DNA from: Letharia columbiana
Taxonomy: Eukaryota; Ascomycota; Lecanoromycetes; Lecanorales; Parmeliaceae
Reading direction: 5' to 3'
NCBI RefSeq assembly: GCF_014066305.1
Contig: NW_023501046.1
Coordinates: forward strand, 221,001-285,000
DNA length: 64,000 bases
Position 1 is the first letter of the stretch; each line of letters begins with the position of its first letter. The position numbers and the translations under genes are program-made. The notes beneath the pieces are model-generated. The model was not told the DNA's origin, made no database searches, and saw nothing but the letters and a program-made list of their open reading frames with translations. Of the stretch, positions 10,626 through 20,176 are shown piece by piece.

Positions 10626-12830
10626 ATGCGCTCTCAAATCGTCAACCGGCTCCGCAGCAACTCTACTCCTTTGAACTCAGTACCCCCTGCATCTACATCG
10701 AATGACTACTCGACTGATCTCGCCAATCTCGCAGCTCGCATCATCTACCGTTCCCCTCTACCTTCACAGAACGATCTTCCTGTCTTCATACTGAATGGCG
10801 GCGCTTTCCCGGACGCCAAAACAACTGACTACGATGTCCTGCTCCCCTACGTGCTATCTAGACTACCGGACGATGAAGAGCTGATTGGTGGGCATGGCTA
10901 CGAAGTGGTCTTCTTTGCAGGAATTGGGGGCAATGCAACCAAGCAAACCAAGAAGGCAAAACCTAGTTGGCAATGGTTTATGCAAGCATATCATATGTTG
11001 ACGAGGGCGAAAAGGAAGAGGTTGCAAAAGCTCTACATTGTGCATGACAAGAACTTCATCAGGCTGTTGATCGAATTCTTCGCTTCGGTCGTCTCCCCAA
11101 AGTTCAGGAAGAAAGTCATCAGTGTCTCCACATTGAGCGGGCTGGCTCTGCAGATTCCAATCGAGGACTTGTTGATTCCTCCATCTGCCTATTTGACCGA
11201 CCGTCGGAAGTCTTCTGACATCTACGCGCCATACGCAAGTGGGCGGAGAGCTTTTGGCGTCCAGAATTTTCTCCCCGCCTCCGCGGATGGGTCAGTCAGA
11301 CTGCCAAGGGTATTACGAGAAACCACAAGCTTTGTCATCATGGACGATAACATCAAGGCCGAGGGTATCTTCCGTGTCAGTGCTCGGGCTCAGACTGTAG
11401 AGATTTTGAAGGAAGCCTACGATCGAGGTCAAAAGTTCATCGTATGGAAACAAGTTGACACGGCCGTAGCATCTAGCTACTACAGAGAAGGCCTTGGACA
11501 TGTCTGGGTAGAGGAGCTAGACCAGGCCGAAGGCTATGAACTTCATGTCGCGGCAGTCTTGATCAAGCTTTGGTGTACGTATTTTCGGAGTTCATATTTC
11601 CTCCTTTGAACCAAATACTGAGTCTTGAGAGATGTCTTGGGAATATCAATCCTCTAGACGTGTTCCAGGGCTCGCTATACCCCTTCGAACAAGCAAGACT
11701 GACTCCGAAATCATCATCTAGACAAGGAGCTGAAGGAGCCGATCTTCCCGCCGTCTAGCTATCAAGCGTTGGAAAAGTACTACGGAAGCCCCGAATTCTC
11801 TCTAGAGGTCCAGCAGTTGTTGGCAATGCTCTCTGAGGATGATGAGTGGTCGCCGATCAGCAGCAAGAAGTCAAGGCAGATCTTGAAGATGCACCTTCTC
11901 CCTCTGCTCTCCAGAGTTGCGGCCTTCCAAGACCAGAACCAGATGACTCCGGAAAATCTGGCTGTTTGCTTCGCCCCAAGCCTGCTATGTGGTCCGGATC
12001 CGATCGAGGATCTTAAGATATCAATTATCGTCCGCCGGATCCTCGTGGCCATGATTGTTCACTGGGAAGGTGACCTTGCGCCTTTATTTAGCACCAGCTT
12101 CGATACGTTCGAGGACTCACTACGCATGCCAGAGGCTGCCGAAGATAGGGAAGATCCTCTTGAGGAAGCTCGAATGAAGGACTTAGACGAGACTCAATCG
12201 GTTGGAATCACCCTTCTAAATAATGATGACAGCGACGAAGGGATGGAGACCCAACCTGCCTTGCCGCCTCGGCCAAAGGCAGCAACAGTCACTGGTGGTA
12301 TACTTGAGGAGCCGAACGATTTCGATTATGATGCAACCAGCAGCACGAAATCTGTGAGCTTAAGCCTGTCTAATCGCATCAGTCCCGTAAGAAGGAAGCC
12401 GTCACCTTTCGATAATGCTCCTCTCAACGGCATGAGCCATACCGACAATGACACTTTCACTGAAACTAGCCCTTCTGATCCTGGGCCAACAAACTCGACA
12501 AGCTCGGTACGTCGCAAGCCTGCGCCAGCTCTGCTCCCGCTTCCACGGTATTCATCCATCATCAGTGACCGCTCAGCAGTCTTGCAGGGGATACAGTATT
12601 CTAACACTGTGCCAATCGAGGATGATGATTTCGTGGAAGAGCATGAAATGAATGACGCTGATGACCTACCACTGTACGAGGCGCAAGTACCGCTCCATAG
12701 TGAGCCGACTCGACCTCCTCCTTGTCCTCCACCCGAATCTGAACCGACTCGACCTCCACCACCTCCTCCACCTGTAGCTGAGCCGTCTATTCAACGGAAG
12801 CCCTTGCCTAAACCGGCACCATGGGGGTAA
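10626..12830 (+). CDS. CRAL-TRIO-like / RhoGAP domain protein (Ecm25-like)
   Basis: Two exons, 10626-11574 and 11722-12830, joined across ILE copy B (147 bp, phase 1); 685 aa. The N-terminal part (LPVFILNGGAFPD, YDVLLPYVLSRLPDDEELIGGHGYEVVFF, LYIVHDKNFIRLLIEFF) is Sec14/CRAL-TRIO-like. The RhoGAP domain starts with FGVQNFLP. It carries the arginine finger in KAEGIFRVSA (R250) and continues after the intron with ELKEPIFPP, QMTPENLAVCFAPSLL and IVRRILVAMIVHW. The C-terminus is disordered with SH3-binding-type proline runs (TRPPPPPPP). The family stimulates GTP hydrolysis by Rho GTPases in polarity and wall control; RHO1 lies 15 kb away, without implied linkage. The join VLIKLW|YKELKEP matches the family. 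The start Met is the first in frame; a short upstream exon is possible. Confidence 0.85.
11575..11721 (+). mobile_element. Introner-like element copy B (intron of RhoGAP gene)
   Basis: This is a 147-bp spliceosomal intron with 5' end GTACGTATTTTCGGAGTTC, core TCTAGACGTGTTCCAGGGC and 3' end ACTGACTCCGAAATCATC followed by ATCTAG. The three motifs recur in copies C-E on the opposite strand near 39-40 kb. TTTCGGAGT (11583-11591) is perfectly complementary to ACTCCGAAA (11702-11710), so the two ends can form a 9-bp stem. Inserted in phase 1, same orientation as the gene. Confidence 0.9.
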
Positions 12831-13190
12831 AGAAATTTCGACTGAACACGGGATTTGAAGATCGAGATATTGAAACGCCGAGACTAGTCGAAGTCTGCGG
12901 AGATGGCTGATTGTAGCTTGAGCAACTGAGAGCGATACCCCTATGACTCGAGTCAATGCTGGTCGCCCAATTGAGAGGGGAGTGAATGAGTGTTGTACAC
13001 GAGCTTCATTCAAGGAAGAGGCACAGATCCAGGACATCAGTAACCCCAGAAAGGCTTGAGGACGGACTTGCATAGATTCCTATAATATTACCTAATGCGA
13101 GGGATATATTCTTTACGCCTTCAATGCAATGCGTACCCTCCTCAAGTCAGATATGTACAGTCTCCAAACTTAAAACACTGCCGAGGACCA
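12831..13190. other. Intergenic, convergent 3' regions
   Basis: This 360-bp gap lies between the RhoGAP gene and the small minus-strand gene. Nothing was recognised. Confidence 0.5.
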
Positions 13191-13673
13191 TCATGCAGCA
13201 TCATCCCCATCCCCCTCCCGCTTCCCCACCGCATAGACCAGTCCCCCACAGACTAGATTGATAGTGCACAAGCCCATCGTCGCCCCCCTTATCAAACCCC
13301 TAGTGCCAAACTTCCTCGCTAAATGCTGTTTCCTCCGCCTCGCTAATAGCATATATAACCCCGACCAGGCGGCATTGAGACCCGCGGCGTCAATTTTGTA
13401 ATCATAGATGTTGAGGTATGTGCTGAAGAGGAGGACGGGGGGGAAGAGCAATGGGAGGATTTGAGGCGGCCGGAGAGCTTGCGCTGTGATCAGGGCGGCG
13501 AGGGCGGTGGGTGGGACAGGTGATTCTAGAGATTGATACCATCCATTAGAATAGTGCTTTCACGCTAGCTTGCAGACGGGTTTATATTTCGAGAGAAGTG
13601 ATTTACCTCCCCAGACTTTGGCGCTGACAATGGCGGACGTTTTGGCTTGTTCTTGGGTCTCTTTGTCTGCCAT
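13191..13673 (-). CDS. Small two-exon membrane protein, possibly AIM19-like
   Basis: Two exons, 13673-13607 and 13525-13191, with an 81-bp intron (phase 1); 133 aa. The start MADKETQEQAK was chosen because the open frame further upstream lacks coding character. The protein has a hydrophobic segment (ILPLLFPPVLLFSTYLNIYD), then a conserved-looking block (AAGLNAAWSGLYMLLARRRK, FGTRGLIRGATMGLCTINL, VCGGLVYAVGKRE) with a second membrane segment. This resembles fungal mitochondrial Aim19-type proteins from memory, but the call is tentative. Transcribed divergently from the J-protein gene across a 318-bp gap. Confidence 0.6.
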
Positions 13674-13991
13674 GGTTCTATTGGGGGGAATTGTGGTAGT
13701 GGTTGAAGGTTCGAAGAAGGTATCTAAGCTCGTGACCTGCGATAGGTTCTGCGCAGTGTTGTTTTTCATCACCGGTGCGGAAGATTGAACACTCCGCTAG
13801 CGGCTTGGCATGAAGCGGATGTTGATACCACCATTGCTGATGTGAATTAAGTAACCTCACTTCAAAACATACTCTGCAACGAATCAGATATAAGCAAATC
13901 ATTTGGTCTTTTCGCCCTCACCATCGCTATAGATAAGATCAGTAACCTAGTCATTTGCTAAACCCTCTCTTTTTAACACAGAGTTTGAGAG
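13674..13991. other. Divergent promoter, AIM19-like gene / J-protein gene
   Basis: This 318-bp shared upstream region shows no element that I recognise. Confidence 0.4.
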
Positions 13992-15198
13992 ATGCCCGCT
14001 GCGACGGCATCAGGCGCCGACGCAACTCCAAATGGCAATGCAGCAAAGAGTCGAGATCACAACCAGGGGAATCAGGAGAGAAAGTACACAGTGGAGCAGA
14101 AGGCAGCGGTCATAAGAGTACGGAAATGCTCGGCAACAGCATTCTACGAGATTCTAGGGTTGGAGAAGGCAGCCTCGGATGCGGAGATCAAAAAGGCATA
14201 CCGGAAATTAAGTCTTCTGACGCACCCGGATAAGAATGGCTATGATGGGGCGGATGAGGCTTTCAAGAGTGAGGCTCATTTGTATAGACATAAGTATTAA
14301 GAGAAGGCTGACAGAAGGCTGACAATAAATGACCGATTACAGTGGTCTCGAGAGCTTTCCAAGTGCTGTCAGATGCGGAAAAGAAAGAGAAATATGACCG
14401 CTTTGGAGGCGACCCGGACAACCGATTTGGCCCTGGTGCTGCTGCCCCTTCATCACCTTTCAGTGGATTCGCAGCAAGATCACCGGGAGGGAGGGGACCC
14501 ATGTTCGAAGATGAGATATCACCGGAGGAGCTATTCAACAGATTCTTTGGCGGCGGCGGCATGGGTGGCGGACCTTTTGGTAGGTTATCGGGTTCAGGGA
14601 AAGAAACGGGCGGCTTACTGACGCCAGAACAGGCGGTGGAGTTCCTATGTTCAACGATGGTCCGCAGTTTGTATTCAACCTAGGAGGCGGTCCCGGCTTC
14701 CGCGTACACCAATTCGGCGGTAATCGACCAAGGCGGAGGCCAAGAGAGGCGAACGGCACCGGCGAAGAACAACCGCGAAGCACATTGGGTGCTCTGTCAA
14801 ATCTCCTCCCACTCCTAATCCTTTTCGTCCTCCCAATACTATCCTCACTTTTTTCCTCGGCGATGCCGAGTGGTCCCAATATACATTTCCAACCTGGCCC
14901 TCCGAATACAATGCACCGCACTTCGCAACGGTTAAAGATCGAGTACTATCTGGATCCAAGGGATGTCGTCGACTACAGTGGCCGGAAAATGAACGATCTT
15001 GACAGGCAGGCTGAGAATCAATTCGTGACGCAGCTACAATATGAATGTCAGATAGAACAGCGGACACGGAATACCATGATAGAGCAGGCGCAGGGTTGGT
15101 TTTTTCAAGATGCAGATAAGATGAGGGAAGCGAGGAATTATGATATGAGGAGCTGTAAGCAGCTGGATACGTATGGTTTTGCAAGGAATAGTTACTAG
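13992..15198 (+). CDS. ER-anchored J-domain protein (Hlj1/DNAJB12 type)
   Basis: Three exons: 13992-14268, 14343-14579 and 14633-15198 (introns of 74 and 53 bp, both phase 1); 359 aa. The J domain (residues about 48-115) has [20 protein letters not shown], the LTHPDKN loop with the HPD motif, and [19 protein letters not shown] Gly/Phe-rich region follows ([28 protein letters not shown]). Then comes one membrane span ([17 protein letters not shown]) and a C-terminal luminal-type domain ([24 protein letters not shown]) matching DUF1977. Such proteins recruit Hsp70 to the cytosolic ER face for ER-associated degradation. UFD2, a ubiquitin-chain factor of a related pathway, is the next gene downstream. 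Adjacency alone proves nothing. Confidence 0.9.
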
Positions 15199-15656
15199 TG
15201 TTCGTTTTTTATATGGGGATCGATGCAAGCAAGGCATGGCGTGGTGTTGTTCTGGACGTGTGATTATGCTACGATGTCGATGTTGATGCAGAAGGCTTCA
15301 TAAAGGCTTGCCTCAATTGTATGTGTACCTAGATGAGCCGTCCATACATGACAAGCATTTGTTGGCTCAAGCATGCCAGCCTGCCAGGAGACTAATCTGT
15401 CTCAAGTGTACTGCGTCTGATTTTCTTAGGGCTGCGTTTATAGGCGGATCCAGAATGTCGGGCCGCGTTTATGCCAAGAGTTCAAATTTCTAGGCTGGAG
15501 TTCCCGCCCCTAAGCTCCCGTTCCAGGGCGTGCTAATACGTTCACTAATGACCTCAGCCGGATAGATTCCACAGCTTTCTATCAACACTCGTTAACATCA
15601 TATTCACCGCTTATATTCGATCCACGCAACCCGGTTCCACTTTCTCTATTCACAGC
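15199..15656. other. Intergenic upstream of UFD2
   Basis: These 458 bp include the 3' end of the J-protein gene and the UFD2 promoter. No repeat or RNA gene was seen. Confidence 0.4.
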
Positions 15657-18600
15657 ATGGCCGACTCAATGACAGATGCGGAGAAAGTATGATAAATCCC
15701 GTACTGTGGCAAAGGGCATGACTAATTACATACCTAAGATCCGTAACAAACGTCTGGCAAAGTTGGGTTCCCAGGCTCCCGCACAGCCAAATCCAGCTGG
15801 GGAAGGTAGCATGGATAATACATCAGCGTCACAATCCTCGCCCACTCCCAATGCACAAGCAGCAGCCCCGCAAGAGAGAGAACAGCCAAAGCCCCAGATC
15901 AACATATCGAGCTCGTCGAATGCCTCCACATCACCCCAAAACCCATTCGCTCAACTCGGCATGCGACAAGCAAACGGCGGAGCTCCTAAGATCAACATCA
16001 CATCCTCAGCTGGCAGACCAGTAACGCCCAAGAAGCGTGACCGACCAGCCTCTTCAGGCGGCAGATCGAGCTCAAGGGCAGGGGAGACCTTGGAGCAGTG
16101 GGAGGATCGAGTACTGGGGAACCTATTTAAAATTACGTTATGGGAGGAGCACCAACGCGACGCCCACGGAAACCATCTGCAATTCCTAGAAGGTACCCGT
16201 CTGGATCTGGAGGACTCTGGTCAATCGGTCAGACTGAATGTGGGAATGTTGGACCAAGCTCTCCTTGAGGCGACATCGAACCTGAAGCACGGAGTTACGC
16301 CTCTGGACTTCTTACTGGGATGTTGGAAGCGAGTTTCCAGACAGTACAAGGCTTTAAGGAAAGCTGGAGAGGAAGATCCTAAGTTCGTAATAGTAAAGGA
16401 GGCCAGAAGATTGTGTATGAGCTACTGCATATTTGCAATTACCATGCCTGATATGTTTGGGTGAGTGCATCTCTTCCTTGCACTAGGATTATACGGTACT
16501 AATCATGGCATAGCCTTGAGACATCGGCATCCAATCCCCTCACACCACATTTCTTGATAGATGATCCGGAAGACGACAGATCTGTTGACCATGACTTTCT
16601 TAATGAGGCTGTCGCTCGTTTTGCGGAAGATGATACAGTTCAAGACGCACTGGTCGGTGCGGTTGAAGACTTAAGTCGGCGATTATCGGTCATAAATATG
16701 AACAATGACTACAAACCATACATATTGGTAGGATCTAGGTCGATATGAGTTCTCGCAAACAAAGGTAACTGATTGATAGGCATTACGAAATCTTGTCCAA
16801 TACCCGGCAATAGTCAACGCTTTTGTTCAGTCGCCGAGGTTCGTTCCGTCTATCTCAGCCGCATTACTGGAGTCTGGCACGCTGCTCGGTCCTTTCTTTG
16901 CCATCTCACCTTTGCAAGCAGACGTCACTACTAATTACTTCTCAAATCCTACATCTCGAGATAAAGCATACATTCTCAACTCTCAAAGAGCCTTGCGACT
17001 CACGAGTCAGACCCACCAGACCGACCTCCTGGATATCGCTAATCGAATTATCAAAACAAGCAAGGAAGCTAGAGATAAGATGCTTGACTGGTTTGCTTTG
17101 TGTGTCAATGCCAACCATAAGCGCCGTGCACTACAAGTAGACAAGAAGTTAGTCTCCTCGGACGGTTTCATGATCAATGTTACTGTGTGCCTAGATCAGC
17201 TATGCGAGCCCTTCATGGATGCCTCGTTTTCCAAAATCGACCGCATAGACGTCGATTATCTACGCCGCTCACCACGGGTTGACATCCAAGACGAAACAAA
17301 GCTGAATGCCGACCAGAATGCTTCTGATAAATTCTACAGCAGTCCTGCTGAGGGAATTTCGAACTTTATATCAGAGATATTCTTTCTAACACTTGCTGCA
17401 CATCACTATGGAACAGAGTCTGCCAATTCAATGCTAAGCACACTTGAGAAGGAGCTTAAACGTATGAGAGCGCATCTTAAGGAGATCGAGCTCGATCGGC
17501 ATAAATTCGTTAGCAACCCAGTCAGGTTGAACATATTCGAGAATGCCATCAAGAAGTACAAGGATCAGATCGACAAGGGCATGTCTTACAAGCTCTCCGT
17601 GGAAGGTGTCTTGCTTGACGATCTGACACAAGCACGATCCATGCAATTCATGCGATATGTCATCGTGTGGCTACTACGAATTGTGGCTCCAGGTCAAGAT
17701 CTCCCAAAACGCCCACTGAAGCTGCCTTTGCCCAAGGAACAGCCAGAGGTTTTCAAGTGCTTACCCGAATACTTTCTGGAGGACGTTGTGGGTAACTTCA
17801 AGTTCATCATGCGGAATATGCCTCAAATCATTACGTCCACGCAGAGTGATGAGCTGGTCATGCTCTGCATCACGTTCCTCCGAAGCTCAGAGTACATCAA
17901 GAATCCGTATCTCAAGTCTGGCTTGGTTACCATCATGTTCCATGGCATCCGGCCAGTCTACAACCGGTCCAAAGGAATACTAGGAGACCTACTAAATTCT
18001 TTACCTTTCGCTACTGAGCACTTACTACACGCGTTGATGAAATTCTATATCGAGGTGGAGAACACAGGCGCGCACACCCAATTCTACGACAAATTCAATA
18101 TACGCTACGAAATCTTCCAGATCATCAAGTGCATTTGGTCGAACCCTATCTATCGCGAACATCTCTCCGACGAAGCCAAAATCAATCTCGACTTCTTCGT
18201 CCGCTTTGTCAATCTCCTTCTCAATGACGTTACTTTCGTCCTGGATGAATCGCTGACAGCTTTTGTACAAATACATAATCTGCAACAAGAACTCAAACGT
18301 TCAGCCGACATGGAGCAAAACGTCCGTTCGGAGAAAGAAGAGGCGCTTTCACAAGCCCAAGGGAAAGCGAAGTCCTATATGCAACTCACCAACGAGACGG
18401 TAGCCATGCTGAAGCTCTTCACTGAAGCTTTAGCAGGCTCGTTCACGATGCCCGAGATTGTACAACGATTGGCAGACATGCTAGACTATAATCTTGATGT
18501 GATGGTAGGCCCGAAGAGCAGAGACTTGGTCGTCGAGAACCCACAAGAATATAGCTTCGAACCAAAACTATTACTCTCCGAGATTGCAGACGTCTACTTG

Positions 18601-19182
18601 AACCTCAAAGACAAAGAGAATTTTGTCTATGCTGTGGCAAGGGACGGGCGATCATACAAGCCTGCCAATCTGGATCAAGCAGCTAGAGTCCTTGCAAAGT
18701 TTGCTCTGAAATCACAGGAGGAACTGGCGGCGTGGAGATCTCTAGGGGAGAAATTTAAGAGGGCGAAGGAGGCGGACGACCAAGCTGAAGAGGATCTGGG
18801 CGAAGTTCCTGATGAATTCCTGGGTAAGTTCGCCCATTGCTCCAATTACGCTGAGTTCTTTCATACTAATGGCTTTTCTAGATCCCTTAATGTTCACATT
18901 GATGCAAGATCCAGTCATTCTACCTACATCAAAAACGTCCATTGACCGATCCACCATTCGGTCTCACCTCCTCAGCGATCCTAACGATCCGTTCAATCGC
19001 GCGCCTCTTATGATTGAGGATGTTGTTGCTGGTAAGTTCGGCTCCGCCTACATTATGAAACGTAGTTGATACTGAATCTTGGTATAGACACGGATCTCTA
19101 TGACCGCATCCAAGCGTTCAAGGCGGAGAGAAAGGGAAGCAAGCTTGCTAATACCAATGTCATGGATGAGACGCTAGGCTAG
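15657..19182 (+). CDS. UFD2: Ubiquitin conjugation factor E4 (Ufd2)
   Basis: Six exons: 15657-15686, 15739-16460, 16514-16727, 16780-18823, 18882-19031 and 19088-19182, with five introns of 52-58 bp; 1084 aa. The first 30-nt exon gives [10 protein letters not shown], which joins to [12 protein letters not shown], the usual N-terminus of fungal Ufd2. The central Ufd2 core is long ([41 protein letters not shown]-type helices). The C-terminal U-box spans exons 4-6 ([55 protein letters not shown]). Ufd2 extends ubiquitin chains on substrates handled by Cdc48. Every exon join preserves frame and family sequence. The very short first exon would be missed by simple ORF calling. Confidence 0.95.
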
Positions 19183-20176
19183 GTCAGCAATGCGCTGCAC
19201 TGCCCTATAAACACGATGAATGAACGGCGAACGACAGCATGAACATTTAGATACATGCATGGCGTCAGGGGCGTTAGAGACATGCATAAAGTAGAAATAG
19301 GGGGAAGCATAGTCGTTCCAGAAAATTTCCGTCTATCATGTCGAATGAATTTCTACTCGTATATGAACATGTATATGTACTCGTGTGGCCGAGAAGTCTA
19401 TCATCTTGGCAGTCCGGCGCGGGAGTACCCACCAATCAGACTACCTCGTTTCTCCGCAGTTTGACACTAAATATGCCTATGATCTACAGCGCTAACTGAT
19501 CTAGGCTAGACTGCCAAGATGATAGACCTCTCGGCCACACGAGTAGAGTCCGAGCCTAAAATAGACAATCTTAGGAAAGACATGAGAGTCACCTTGGCAT
19601 CACAGCAGGTCTTTCATGAACCTTGCCCTGGCATTATCACCACTAACAACAACGTATCATGACTTCTTAATGTCGTTCTCTTCACTATCATAATGCGAAG
19701 ATTGAGCGCACACCCGAACGAGCCGAGGCACCCCTGCTTTTAGCTAGCGCAAGTGATGGGGCTGAACATGGTAGCCCAAGCAACCCGGAGACGTAAACAA
19801 ACGCGGTACGCCCACGTTTAATCGGCGAATCATGCATCACCGTGACCCATGGATCTGGATTGATGACTTGCATTAGCTCTGCATGCTGCAGGTTGGCCTC
19901 GAACGAATGTTGGCATTGCCCTGCTGCGACCTGCCACGTTCCTTGAGATCCTTCCTCCTCATCTTGGCGCCCCCTCTATTTATTCCCAGCCATTCTGTCA
20001 GCATCAACAAGTGGCCCCCCTCTCTCAGTGATTAGCTTCAACAGACGTCCATACTTGCTCCCATCCATTCGATTCTCAAAAATCATCCGGCAATGACAAT
20101 GCCTTGAAGAGCAAAGGAGCATGCCTAGGTGAAAGAAACACCGGCACTCGGTGCTGCAGCATTTCTTGGGCCTATA
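19183..20176. other. Intergenic region with fold-back element
   Basis: About 1 kb without a recognised gene, containing the inverted-repeat element at 19379-19544. The last part is the promoter of the kelch gene. There an open frame extends upstream of 20177 to about 20117 but offers no ATG. Confidence 0.5.
19379..19544. repeat. Fold-back (inverted-repeat) element with tRNA-like arms
   Basis: A 36-bp left arm (19379-19414) and right arm (19509-19544) are reverse complements with one mismatch, flanking a 94-bp loop. Each arm contains GTGTGGCCGAGAGGTCTA (A instead of G once on the left). This resembles the start and D-arm/A-box of a tRNA-Leu or tRNA-Ser gene. No T-arm/B-box and no complete cloverleaf is visible, so this is not a functional tRNA call. 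Confidence 0.75.

Noticed and set aside
19379..19414. Possible tRNA gene
   Set aside because: Only an A-box-like 5' half is present; no anticodon arm, T-arm or acceptor pairing can be built.
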